In this document: piece after piece, positions 50,106-57,725 of the stretch
Layout of the letters: every line of letters starts with the position of its first letter
Position numbering within the stretch: position 1 is the stretch's first letter
Source: Aldehydirespirator sp963662645
Lineage (GTDB): Bacteria; Actinomycetota; Acidimicrobiia; Acidimicrobiales; Aldehydirespiratoraceae
Length of the DNA stretch: 64,000 bases
Assembly (NCBI GenBank): GCA_963662645.2
Contig: OY759762.1
Coordinates: forward strand, 1,612,001-1,676,000
Direction: 5' to 3'
The notes under the pieces: generated by a model
Told to the model about the DNA's origin: nothing
What the model saw: only the letters and a program-made list of their open reading frames with translations
The model's database searches: none
Made by a program: the position numbers and the translations under genes

Positions 50106-50678
50106 ATGCCGCACCAGCCCGACCAACCCCGCATACCGCCTCTGCCCGAAGCCGAACGCGACGCCTACGCCAGGGAGCTGCTGGACTTCGCCGGCGGACC
50201 CGACGGCGGTGGCCGCACCCCGAACCTCTGGACCACGCTCGTTCGCCATCCCGGATTGTTCCGGCATTGGATCCCGTTCGGCGGCAAGCTGCTCGCGGGC
50301 AAGATCCCCATGCGAGACCGGGAGCTGATGATCCTGCGGACCGCTTGGCGGTGCGGGGCGGAGTACGAGTGGGGACAGCACTGTCGAATTGCACGCCAGG
50401 CCGGCGTCACCGAGGACGAACTGTCTCTAGTCGCCAGGGGTCCGGCTGCGCCGGGGTGGGATCCGTTCGACGCCGCCTTGCTGCGGGCCGTCGACGAACT
50501 CCATGACGACTCGCGGCTGACCGACGAGACCTGGGCGGTGCTGGCCGACCGGTACGACGAGAAGCAACTGATCGAGCTGCCGATGCTCATCGGCCAGTAC
50601 CACTTGGTCGCCTTCACCATGAACACGCTGCAACTGGAGCACGAGGCCGGCGCCGACCGGTTCCCGGCTCTCGACTGA
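50106..50678 (+). CDS. Carboxymuconolactone decarboxylase (CMD) family protein
   Basis: 190 aa from ATG 50106. The CMD helix pair is MRDRELMILRTAWRCGAEYE followed by WGQHCRIARQAGVTEDEL, with ALLRAVDELHDDSRLTDETW and FTMNTLQLEHEAGADRFPAL after it. There is no CxxC pair; the Cys residues are spread as C-x8-C, so peroxidase-type chemistry is unlikely. A TTGACA hexamer lies at 50053. It diverges from the acyl-CoA dehydrogenase gene. Confidence 0.9.
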   Translation: MPHQPDQPRIPPLPEAERDAYARELLDFAGGPDGGGRTPNLWTTLVRHPGLFRHWIPFGGKLLAGKIPMRDRELMILRTAWRCGAEYEWGQHCRIARQAGVTEDELSLVARGPAAPGWDPFDAALLRAVDELHDDSRLTDETWAVLADRYDEKQLIELPMLIGQYHLVAFTMNTLQLEHEAGADRFPALD

Positions 50679-50718
50679 GAACGCGCGTCCGCGGGACCCG
50701 CGGGCCCGGCTCGGGTTG

Positions 50719-51210
50719 CTACAAGAGCGCCTGCATGTCCACCGAGTCGATGTACTCGTGGAGGCGGACCAGCTCGAGATTCTCGTCAAGGAAGTAGATC
50801 ATCCCGGCCTGGATGCGCACGGGCTCGCCGCCGGGCCCCTCCGCGGCGAGCACCATCTCCAGCAGGTAGCCGCCGGGAAAGACCTGGATGTTGACATCCT
50901 GGCGCTCACGATTCCGCAGATACTTCAGCTTGTCGATCAGAGCATCGAAATGAAGGTCCGCGGACACCGCCTGCGGCTGGCCTTCCACAGCGTAGTTGCG
51001 CCAGACGATGTGACTGTGCGCGCCCGCCGGCATTTCGGGCATCCGGACCGTGCCATCGTCGTTCAGCTGTATTGGATGGCCCTCCTCGAAGGGCAGCGGA
51101 CCGCTGACGGAGGCCTCGGCCTTTGCTTGAATAGCAGCGAGGTGCTGCTTGAGGTCCTCCCCCGACATCGACTGCCAATCGGGCGGGGTCCATCCTTCAG
51201 CTGCAGGCAT
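50719..51210 (-). CDS. NTF2-like domain protein of unknown function
   Basis: 163 aa from ATG 51208-51210 with AGAGG upstream. The C-terminal half looks NTF2-like (LLEMVLAAEGPGGEPVRIQA, then GMIYFLDENLELVRLHEYID), and the final HEYIDSVD resembles limonene-epoxide-hydrolase-type ends. The first 60 residues (SMSGEDLKQHLAAIQAKAEA) are helical. I cannot assign a function. It converges on the CMD gene and diverges from the SDR at 51296. Confidence 0.75.
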   Translation of the reverse strand: MPAAEGWTPPDWQSMSGEDLKQHLAAIQAKAEASVSGPLPFEEGHPIQLNDDGTVRMPEMPAGAHSHIVWRNYAVEGQPQAVSADLHFDALIDKLKYLRNRERQDVNIQVFPGGYLLEMVLAAEGPGGEPVRIQAGMIYFLDENLELVRLHEYIDSVDMQALL

Positions 51211-51233
51211 GACAACCTCTTGGTGGGGTAGAT

Positions 51234-51249
51234 TATGCTGACTCGCATA
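51234..51249. promoter_or_regulatory. Inverted repeat TATGC/GCATA in a divergent gap
   Basis: Arms at 51234-51238 and 51245-51249 with a 6-bp spacer lie in the 85-bp gap between the NTF2-like gene and the SDR. Small but perfect and AT-rich, a candidate operator for both genes. Confidence 0.35.
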
Positions 51250-51295
51250 TTTTCGTCACGATCTCGCGAAACTGTCAAGTGGCCGGGGTGACTCG

Positions 51296-52048
51296 ATGGA
51301 CATGAGCGGAGCGAGCGGCAAGGTGGCCGTCGTCACCGGTGGCGCAGGGGTGATCGGCCGGGCGCTGGCTCGACACCTCATCGAGGCCGGAGTCCGCGTC
51401 ACCCTGGCCGACATCGCGACCGGCCGCGGCGAGACCCTGGCGTCGGAACTCGGCTGCAGCTTCATAGAGACCAACGTATGCGACCTCGGTGACAACCAGA
51501 GGATGATCGCGGCCGCGGTCGATCGCCACGGGCGGTTGGACCTGGTCTTCTTGAATGCCGGCGTGTCGATGCAGAGCCTCGGAGCGAACCTGCCCTACGA
51601 CCCGGCCGGCATCGACATTGCCGCGTATCGGCGGATCCTGTCGGTCAACATCGATGGCGGCGTATTCGGCGTCGCGGCCGCGGTCGGTGCGCTGGCACAG
51701 AGCGGCGGAGGCGCCATCGTCATCACGGCATCGGTCGCGGGGCTCGTCGCCTGGCCCCCCGACCCGGTGTACACCATCTCCAAACACGGTCTCGTCGGCT
51801 ACGTCCGCTCGATCGCGCCAGCACTCCGTGACCGGGGCATCACCATCAACGCCGTGTGCCCCGGCGCTACCGGCCACTTCGAACCCGGCCAGATCCCCGA
51901 CGGGCTGGCGGTGCTGGCGCCGGAGGCTCTCGCTGAGGCCATGCTGGAGATAGCCACCGACGGAGGGACCGGGCGGGCGGCCAGTGTTGTGGCCGCCCGC
52001 GAACCCGTGGTGCAATTCCATGAGTTCGCGGAAGTCGAGGGCTTCTAG
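51296..52048 (+). CDS. Short-chain dehydrogenase/reductase
   Basis: 250 aa. Motifs are TGGAGVIGRALARHL, LNAGVSMQS in place of NNAG, TASVAGLVAWP with the catalytic Ser, and YTISKHGLVGYV (YxxxK). The start is ATG 51296, with a second ATG two codons on. Repeat copy E separates it from the Rieske/small-protein pair, so it may or may not be in that operon. Confidence 0.93.
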   Translation: MDMSGASGKVAVVTGGAGVIGRALARHLIEAGVRVTLADIATGRGETLASELGCSFIETNVCDLGDNQRMIAAAVDRHGRLDLVFLNAGVSMQSLGANLPYDPAGIDIAAYRRILSVNIDGGVFGVAAAVGALAQSGGGAIVITASVAGLVAWPPDPVYTISKHGLVGYVRSIAPALRDRGITINAVCPGATGHFEPGQIPDGLAVLAPEALAEAMLEIATDGGTGRAASVVAAREPVVQFHEFAEVEGF

Positions 52049-52058
52049 CGGGAAACGA

Positions 52059-52200
52059 CAAAGAGAGAGCGCGCGGGTAGGTGCAGACCCGTCGCATCGG
52101 GACGGGGTGTTTCCCGCTCTTGTTCGCTGCGCTCACGGGCCGCTCAGGCCACGGCCCCGCCCGTATGGACCGGTTACGCTCACCTACCGCGGGGCCTCTA
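52059..52200 (+). repeat. Dispersed ~140-bp intergenic element, copy E (full length)
   Basis: Its ends GAGAGAGCGCGCGGGTAGGT and (revcomp of the right end) TAGAGGCCCCGCGGTAGGTG are imperfect inverted repeats. The interior holds TTTCCCGCTCTTGTTCGCTG and CCCCGCCCGTATGGACCGGT. Orientation is as copy C. It lies directly ahead of the ribosome site of the small protein gene. Confidence 0.88.
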
Positions 52201-52214
52201 GGGGGGAGATGCGA

Positions 52215-52442
52215 ATGTCGGGACTGAAGCACCCGCTGAGCGGCGCGATGTACGACCTGACTGCGGACGGCGCGATACAGGTCACCACCGAGGACAGCAC
52301 GGGCACCTTCGACAAGAACGGCGTTTGGATCAGCGGCGACCTTCGCTCCTGCGACCCGCAGATGTGCAACTGGATCGCCTCCGGCGTCTACAAGCTGGCC
52401 CCCCGCCGGCCGACTTCGTACTTGCAGGAGGAAGAGTCGTGA
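52215..52442 (+). CDS. Small Rieske-oxygenase-associated protein (copy 2)
   Basis: 75 aa from ATG 52215 with GGGGGGAG 7 nt upstream; an ATG at 52209 is too close to that site. It opens SGLKHPLSGAMYDLTADGAI and carries GVWISGDLRSCDPQMCNWIA, then a basic tail. Its TGA overlaps the GTG of the next gene (GTGA). Similarity to the 71-aa protein at 32652, coupled to the paralogous Rieske gene, makes a partner role likely. There are two conserved Cys, and no known domain is recognised. Confidence 0.82.
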   Translation: MSGLKHPLSGAMYDLTADGAIQVTTEDSTGTFDKNGVWISGDLRSCDPQMCNWIASGVYKLAPRRPTSYLQEEES

Positions 52443-53803
52443 ACCGTCCCGAACCGGTACATCCGAGGTCGGGCACGCCCCCCTACCAGCAGATCCTGGA
52501 CACGGACACCCACCCGGTCCCCGAGATCCTGCGCCGGACCAGCGACATCCGGTTCACCGACGCCGACATTCCGGTCACCCGGTACACCAGCCGCTCGTTC
52601 CATGACCTGGAGAAGGAGAAGGTCTGGAGCAGGGTATGGCAGATGGCCTGTCGCAGCGAGGACATCGGTGAGGTGGGCGACATCCTCCGCTACGACATCG
52701 CCGACAAGTCGTACCTCATCGTGCGGACCGCCCCCGACGTCATCAAGGCCTACTACAACGCCTGCCTGCACCGGGGACGGATGCTGCGGGAGCACGACGG
52801 GCGGGTGAACGAGATCCGCTGCCCGTTCCACGGGTTCTGCTGGGAGCTCGACGGCCGCCTCAAGCAGGTTCCGTCGGACTGGGACTTCCCCCACGTCCGC
52901 GAGCGAGCCGAGGAGTTCCAGCTACCCGAGGTGACGGTAGGAGCCTGGGGCGGCTTCGTGTTCATCAACCCCGACGAGAACTGCGAGCCGCTGGAGTCGT
53001 TCCTGGGCGACCTCCCGGACCATTTCGCCGGCTGGGACCTCGAGAACCGGTACAAGAGCGCCCACACTGCGAAGATCATCCGCTGCAACTGGAAGGTGGC
53101 GTCGGAGGCTTTCTCGGAGGCGCTCCATGTGGTGGCCACCCATCCCCAGATCCTGCCGAGCATCGGCGACGCGATCACCCAGTACGACGTTTGGGGGAAC
53201 TTCAGCCGCGCCATTTCCCCCAACAACGTGCCGAGCCCGCACCTGCGCTGGACGCCGACCGAGCAGCAGATGTTCGACGTGCGGACCGACCGTCGCGTAG
53301 GCGACGACCCGGTGCAGGTCGTCCCCGAGGGCATGACCGCCCGGGAGTTCACCGCCCAGGTCGGGCGTGAGATGTGGAGACCCGTCGTCGGCGATCGCGT
53401 CGATCGGATGTGCGACGCCGAGTTCAACGACTCGATCTACTACACCGTGTTCCCCAACTTTCATCCATGGGGGGCCTTCAACGCCATCACCTATCGCTTC
53501 CGGCCCAACGGCGACAACCACGAGAGCTGCATCATGGAGTGCATGTTCCTGCTGCCCTTCGTTGAGGGTCAGCGGCCGCCGCCGGCCAAGATCAACTGGC
53601 TCGGTCCCGACGATCCATGGTCGGCCCACGCGCCGGAACTGGGGAGCCTGGCCCGGGTCTTCGACCAGGACACGTTCAACCTGCCGAGAATGCAGGAGGG
53701 CCTCCGAACCATGAAGAAGGCGGGCGTCACCCTGGCGAACTACCAGGAATTGAAGGTTCGCCACATCCATGTTCTGCTGGACGAGTGGATCGGACGCGAC
53801 TGA
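52439..53803 (+). CDS. Rieske non-heme iron oxygenase, large subunit (paralogue of 32864-34219)
   Basis: 454 aa from GTG 52439. The Rieske motif is CLHRGRMLREH then CPFHGFCW. The mononuclear site is EAFSEALHVVATHPQILPSI. The N-terminal YQQILDTDTHPVPEILRRTS and central FPNFHPWGAFNAITYRFRPN are nearly shared with the enzyme at 32864. The gene order is reversed relative to the first locus (small protein first), yet a GTGA overlap is kept. NTF2, racemase-fold and FrhB-like genes follow and may process the product. Confidence 0.95.
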   Translation: MNRPEPVHPRSGTPPYQQILDTDTHPVPEILRRTSDIRFTDADIPVTRYTSRSFHDLEKEKVWSRVWQMACRSEDIGEVGDILRYDIADKSYLIVRTAPDVIKAYYNACLHRGRMLREHDGRVNEIRCPFHGFCWELDGRLKQVPSDWDFPHVRERAEEFQLPEVTVGAWGGFVFINPDENCEPLESFLGDLPDHFAGWDLENRYKSAHTAKIIRCNWKVASEAFSEALHVVATHPQILPSIGDAITQYDVWGNFSRAISPNNVPSPHLRWTPTEQQMFDVRTDRRVGDDPVQVVPEGMTAREFTAQVGREMWRPVVGDRVDRMCDAEFNDSIYYTVFPNFHPWGAFNAITYRFRPNGDNHESCIMECMFLLPFVEGQRPPPAKINWLGPDDPWSAHAPELGSLARVFDQDTFNLPRMQEGLRTMKKAGVTLANYQELKVRHIHVLLDEWIGRD

Positions 53804-53820
53804 CGGCTGGAGCCCGGCAC

Positions 53821-54261
53821 ATGGATCTTGAACAGGTCGCGGACGAGCTCGCCATCCGGAGTCTCGTCGACACGTTCTGTGACGGTGTCAACAGCCGGGA
53901 CAGCGCGTTGTGGGGCTCGGTCTGGGACGACGAGGACGCGACGTTCTGCCTGAGCGGCATCGAGAGGACCGGCAAGGATGTGATCGTCGCCGGGTTCGTC
54001 GACGGCATCGGGGCCTACGAGCTGCTAGTGCAGGTGGCCCCGAACGGCCGAATCGAGATCGACGGGGACACGGCCGCCGGCCGGTGGTACATCCTCGAGA
54101 TCGGCCAGCTCAGGAACGGATCCTCATCCCAGCAGGTGGCCCTGTGCCGGGACGAGTACAGGCGCACCACTGACGGGTGGCGGCTCCGGCGCCGAGAGGT
54201 TGAGCGCATCTACAAGGGCGACGCCGCTCTGGGGGGCTGGATTCGGCCGCCTCCGAACTGA
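53821..54261 (+). CDS. SnoaL/NTF2-like protein
   Basis: 146 aa from ATG 53821. The pattern AIRSLVDTFCDGVNSRDSAL, WDDEDATFCLSG, RIEIDGDTAAGRWYILEIGQ and WRLRRREVERIYKGDAALGG fits the NTF2 cone. It follows the Rieske gene by 17 bp and is probably in its operon. Whether it is a hydratase, an isomerase or an oxygenase beta-like partner is open; ring-hydroxylating oxygenase beta subunits share this fold but are usually longer. Confidence 0.85.
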   Translation: MDLEQVADELAIRSLVDTFCDGVNSRDSALWGSVWDDEDATFCLSGIERTGKDVIVAGFVDGIGAYELLVQVAPNGRIEIDGDTAAGRWYILEIGQLRNGSSSQQVALCRDEYRRTTDGWRLRRREVERIYKGDAALGGWIRPPPN

Positions 54262-54317
54262 GCCCCGGTCGAGCCGGCCAGCAGTAGTGTTCGGGCCGCG
54301 ATCGAGAGGAGCCCGCC

Positions 54318-55106
54318 ATGGTCGAGGCTGTGCGTCGCCAGTACCGGGCCTATGCGGGGTTCGTGACCACGCCCCAGTTCTTCGACGACTCCCCCAGCCA
54401 GTTCGTGAGCGTGGCGCCGCCCGGGGTGGGCATCATCCAGCGGGTCAACCACATCGACGGCTACGAGTTCACGCTGGACGAGCGGGCCCGCAACTTCGGC
54501 GTGCTGGAGGAGTCGGCCATCTGCCTGGGACGGTCCCACTGTCAGGTCGTCGGGCAGGTCGGCACCAACTGGGTGCACTGCACCGGCACCAGTCCTGCCG
54601 ACATCGAGCGCATCTGCGCCGATATCTCGGCCAAGGCCGGAGCGCCGTTCGTGATGGCCGGCCAGGCCATCGTGGAGGGTCTGCGCGAGATCGGCGCGGA
54701 GACGATCACCATCGCCAACGGGTACTTCCGGCCCGACTGGTCGGCGGGGATAAACGCTTACCTGGAGGCGGCCGGCTTCCGGGTGCTTTGGGCCGGCAAC
54801 ATCGTCGACCAGGGCCTCGTCGCCGACCACGACGAGATGCTGCGCCTAGAGGACGCGACGGTGTGGGACTACCCCAACCACATGATGTTCGCCGCCGCGG
54901 TCGACGCCCACGCCCGGGCCCCGCAGGCCGACGCCATCGTGCAGACCGGGGCCGGCATGCGGATGGTCCGGGTCCTCGACATGGTCGAGAGCCACACCGG
55001 CAAGCCGCTGGTGGCCTCCGACGGGGCGCTCTACTGGCGCATGCTGAAGCACCTGGGACTGGCGGCCAAGCCCGGCTACGGCCATCTGCTGGCGACGCTG
55101 GGATGA
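54318..55106 (+). CDS. Asp/Glu racemase superfamily protein (maleate isomerase/arylmalonate decarboxylase type)
   Basis: 262 aa from ATG 54318 with GAGGAG upstream. It has the two-domain fold of the family, with FEESAICLGRSH-like and GQVGTNWVHCTGTSPADIER segments; the Cys in WVHCTGTS aligns with the first catalytic Cys. At the second site, where maleate isomerases usually have Cys, it reads VQTGAGMRMVRVL. A single-Cys active site would resemble arylmalonate decarboxylase-like chemistry. Its stop overlaps the next gene (ATGA). Confidence 0.82.
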   Translation: MVEAVRRQYRAYAGFVTTPQFFDDSPSQFVSVAPPGVGIIQRVNHIDGYEFTLDERARNFGVLEESAICLGRSHCQVVGQVGTNWVHCTGTSPADIERICADISAKAGAPFVMAGQAIVEGLREIGAETITIANGYFRPDWSAGINAYLEAAGFRVLWAGNIVDQGLVADHDEMLRLEDATVWDYPNHMMFAAAVDAHARAPQADAIVQTGAGMRMVRVLDMVESHTGKPLVASDGALYWRMLKHLGLAAKPGYGHLLATLG

Positions 55107-56305
55107 CCGGGAACCGCACCATCGCCACCATCGTCGCTGACGACATGTGCATCGGCTGCGGGCTGTGTGAGGCGGTCACCGGGGGGCGGGTCAAGATGGC
55201 CATGACCGGTGCCGGAGCGCTGCGACCCTCGCCGGTGGACGAGTTCACCCCCGCTGAGGAGGCTCAGCTTGTGGCCGCCTGTCCGGGCGCGGTGGCCGAG
55301 GCCCGCACCGAGCCCGGCTGCCGCACCGACCCCGTCTGGGGCGCCTACCGGTCGATGGCCCGTGCGTGGGCCGCCCACCCCGACGTGCGCTATGAGGGCG
55401 CCACCGGCGGGGTGCTCACCGCGCTGGGCATGCACGCGCTGCGCACCGGCAGGGTGGGCTTCGTGCTGCACGTGGGCGCCGATCCCGATCAGCCCATGCG
55501 CAGCCGCTGGGTCATCTCGGAGAGCGAGGAGTCGGTCCGGGCCAACACGGCGTCGCGCTACGGGCCCACCGCCCCGCTCGCTGGCCTGACCGCCGCCCTG
55601 GACCGCCGGGAACCCTTCGCCCTCATCGCCAAGCCCTGCGACCTTGGAGCAGTTCATTCGCTTTCCAGGACGGATCCCCGCGTCGACGAGTTGTGCACCC
55701 TCCGGCTGGCCCTGGTGTGCGGGGGACAGTCGCGGCTCACCAAGTCGCAGGCGGTGCTCGACGAGTTCGGCCTAGACGAGGACGAGGTCGCCCTGTTCCG
55801 CTATCGGGGCCACGGCAATCCCGGAGCGACGGTGGTGGAAACCAGAGCCGGCGAGCGATACGCCAAGTCGTACCTCGACATGTGGGCCGACGAGTCGGGC
55901 TGGGACCTTGAGACTCGCTGCAAGTTCTGCCCCGACGCCCTGGGCGAGGCGGCCGACGTGGCCTCGGCCGACATCTGGCCGGGCGGGGCGCCCACCGGCG
56001 AGGACGAGGGGTTCAACGGGATCATCGTGCGCACGGGGGCCGGAGCGGAACTGGTCGCCTCGGCAGTGCAGGCAGGAGACCTGGTAGTGGCCGATCCGAT
56101 CACGCCCCGGCAGTTCGACGACTTCCAGCCCCACCAGGTGCGCAAGAAGGAGGCTCTGGCGGCCCGCTACCGGGGCCTGGCCGACGCAGGGGTCGCCCCC
56201 ATCGAGACCCGAGGCCTGCGCATCGAGGAGCTCGGCCGGAGGATCGGCCCGGACCAGTTCGAGCACGAGCGGGCCGGAGCACGCCGGCGGGCCGCTCGCC
56301 TGTAG
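55103..56305 (+). CDS. F420 hydrogenase/dehydrogenase beta-subunit (FrhB)-like protein
   Basis: 400 aa from ATG 55103. The N-terminal cluster motif is CIGCGLCEAVTGG, with C-x2-C-x2-C and ACPGAV later, though the fourth ligand spacing is irregular. The core has YEGATGGVLTALGMHALRTG, FALIAKPCDLGAVHSL and RCKFCPDALGEAADVASADI. FrhB-type subunits pass electrons between Fe-S, FAD and F420. It is coupled to the racemase-fold gene, so it may reduce or reductively activate that product. Confidence 0.9.
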   Translation: MTGNRTIATIVADDMCIGCGLCEAVTGGRVKMAMTGAGALRPSPVDEFTPAEEAQLVAACPGAVAEARTEPGCRTDPVWGAYRSMARAWAAHPDVRYEGATGGVLTALGMHALRTGRVGFVLHVGADPDQPMRSRWVISESEESVRANTASRYGPTAPLAGLTAALDRREPFALIAKPCDLGAVHSLSRTDPRVDELCTLRLALVCGGQSRLTKSQAVLDEFGLDEDEVALFRYRGHGNPGATVVETRAGERYAKSYLDMWADESGWDLETRCKFCPDALGEAADVASADIWPGGAPTGEDEGFNGIIVRTGAGAELVASAVQAGDLVVADPITPRQFDDFQPHQVRKKEALAARYRGLADAGVAPIETRGLRIEELGRRIGPDQFEHERAGARRRAARL

Positions 56306-56325
56306 CGCATCGCGCCTCCCCCAAG

Positions 56326-56454
56326 AATCTCGGGTTGGTCTTGTGTAGTAGGTCCATAGAACTCACCCCAAGAATCTGCACCGAGCGCTTCCCCGAAAAT
56401 CTCGGGTTGGTCTTGTGTAGTAGGTCCACAGAACTCACCCCAAGAATCTGCACC
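56326..56454. repeat. Paired 57-bp direct repeat in a second convergent gap
   Basis: Copies 56326-56382 and 56398-56454 (period 72 bp) differ at very few bases. Each starts AATCTCGGGTTGGTCTTGTG. Read on the opposite strand, the repeat at 228-357 aligns with it along most of its length (shared AATCTCGGGTTGG, then TGTG, GTA, GTCC, AGAA). Both sit between converging genes. Confidence 0.85.
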
Positions 56455-56470
56455 CAGCCCGGACGACGAC

Positions 56471-57589
56471 TCAGTTCGAGGTCCGCAGCCGGGCCGGGCT
56501 CAGGGCGTCCACGAACTCAGGCGCCAAGGGAGGCGGCTCGCACTGGCCGGTGATCAGCGCGGCAGCCAGGCGGCCGAGGGCCGGGGAGGTCTTGATGCCG
56601 TAACCGCCCTGGCCGGCCAGCCAGAAGAAGCCCGGATGGTCCGAGTCGAAGCCGGCAACCGGCACCCGGTCCGGGGCGAAGGTGCGCAGGCCGGCCCAGG
56701 TGCGGCGCACGCCCCGAACCTGCAGGGTGGTGGCCGCCTCGAGCTCTTCCACGCCGAGGGCGATGTCCTCCGTCTCCGGCCGGGCATCGCACGGCTCGCT
56801 GGGGATCTCGTCCACCGGAGAGACCAGCAGCAGCGGGCCCTCGGGCTCGAAGTAGAACCGGTTGCCGATGTCCCAGACCATGGGCCACCCCGCGGCGGAC
56901 ACGCCCTCGGGCGGCGGGAACACGAACACCGAGCGCCGCAGCGGGCGCAGCCCCAAGGGCGCCACCCCGGCCAACCCAGCCACCGCGTCGCACCACGCCC
57001 CTGCCGCGTTGACGACCACGTCGCAGTCCCAATGCTGTTCCCCCGCCTGAACCCGCCAACCGCCGGCTCGGGCCGCGAGGGCGGTCACCCCGGCGTCCAT
57101 GTGCAGTTCGGCGCCCCGGCGGCGGGCACCGCGCAGGAATCCCTGCAGCAGCCCGTCCACATCGATATTCATGGCGTGAGGCTCGAAGACACCCGCATGG
57201 GCAGCCTCGGGGCGAAGCACGCCGACCAGCTCGCAGCATTGCAACGAGTCGAGGCGATGGACCTCGACACCCTGAGCCTCGGCCGTGGCCGCCTTCTCCT
57301 CCAGCGTGTCCCGCTCAGCAGCCCGGGCGATCCACAGAAGGCCCCGGGGCGACAGCAGCGCATGGTCGGCGAACCCGTCGGGCGGCTCGACCAGGAACGG
57401 GCGGCTGGCCGCGGCCAGCGCGCTCACGACCGGGGCGCCCGAGGTCTCGGTGTGGAGGGCGGCGGACCGGCCGGTGGCGTGGGCACCGGGGTGAGCCTCC
57501 CGCTCGACCATCACCACCGAGGCGTGCTCAGCCAGATGCCAGGCCGCGGCCGTCCCCGCGATCCCCGCGCCGATCACAACCACCCGCAT
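56471..57589 (-). CDS. FAD-dependent amine/amino-acid oxidase (DAO family)
   Basis: 372 aa from ATG 57587-57589. The dinucleotide fold begins MRVVVIGAGIAGTAAAWHLA. GAHATGRSAALHTETSG is the isoalloxazine-contact loop, DVVVNAAGAWCDAVAGLAGV the second FAD strand, and FFWLAGQGGYGIKTSPALGR the C-terminal FAD contact. It oxidises an amine or 2-hydroxy acid. It is divergent from the amidohydrolase operon across about 136 bp containing a GTATAC site. Confidence 0.93.
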   Translation of the reverse strand: MRVVVIGAGIAGTAAAWHLAEHASVVMVEREAHPGAHATGRSAALHTETSGAPVVSALAAASRPFLVEPPDGFADHALLSPRGLLWIARAAERDTLEEKAATAEAQGVEVHRLDSLQCCELVGVLRPEAAHAGVFEPHAMNIDVDGLLQGFLRGARRRGAELHMDAGVTALAARAGGWRVQAGEQHWDCDVVVNAAGAWCDAVAGLAGVAPLGLRPLRRSVFVFPPPEGVSAAGWPMVWDIGNRFYFEPEGPLLLVSPVDEIPSEPCDARPETEDIALGVEELEAATTLQVRGVRRTWAGLRTFAPDRVPVAGFDSDHPGFFWLAGQGGYGIKTSPALGRLAAALITGQCEPPPLAPEFVDALSPARLRTSN

Positions 57590-57649
57590 CGGATCAGCCT
57601 GCCACGCCAGACGGATATCCGGCCCGATGCGAGAGCGTTCGGGCAAACG

Positions 57650-57655
57650 GTATAC
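57650..57655. promoter_or_regulatory. GGTATACAAT site in the divergent gap before the amidohydrolase operon
   Basis: GTATAC at 57650-57655 within GGTATACAAT, about 71 bp before the GTG at 57726 and 61 bp before the oxidase ATG. It is related to the TGTATACA sites at 8118 and 9833, all placed 59-71 bp before a start codon. Confidence 0.4.
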
Positions 57656-57725
57656 AATCCGCCGTCGCGGGTCGGCCGGGACAGCGCTACCGGAGCGCGA
57701 TTCGGAAGCAAGCAGGAGGACCAGC

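Noticed and set aside
50106..50678. Second CMD-family selenoprotein
   Set aside because: No in-frame TGA and no CxxC motif; the Cys residues are eight apart.
54200..55106. Upstream extension of the FrhB-like frame to 54200
   Set aside because: That stretch is out of frame with, and fully occupied by, the racemase-fold gene; the ATG at 55103 with ATGA overlap is the natural start.
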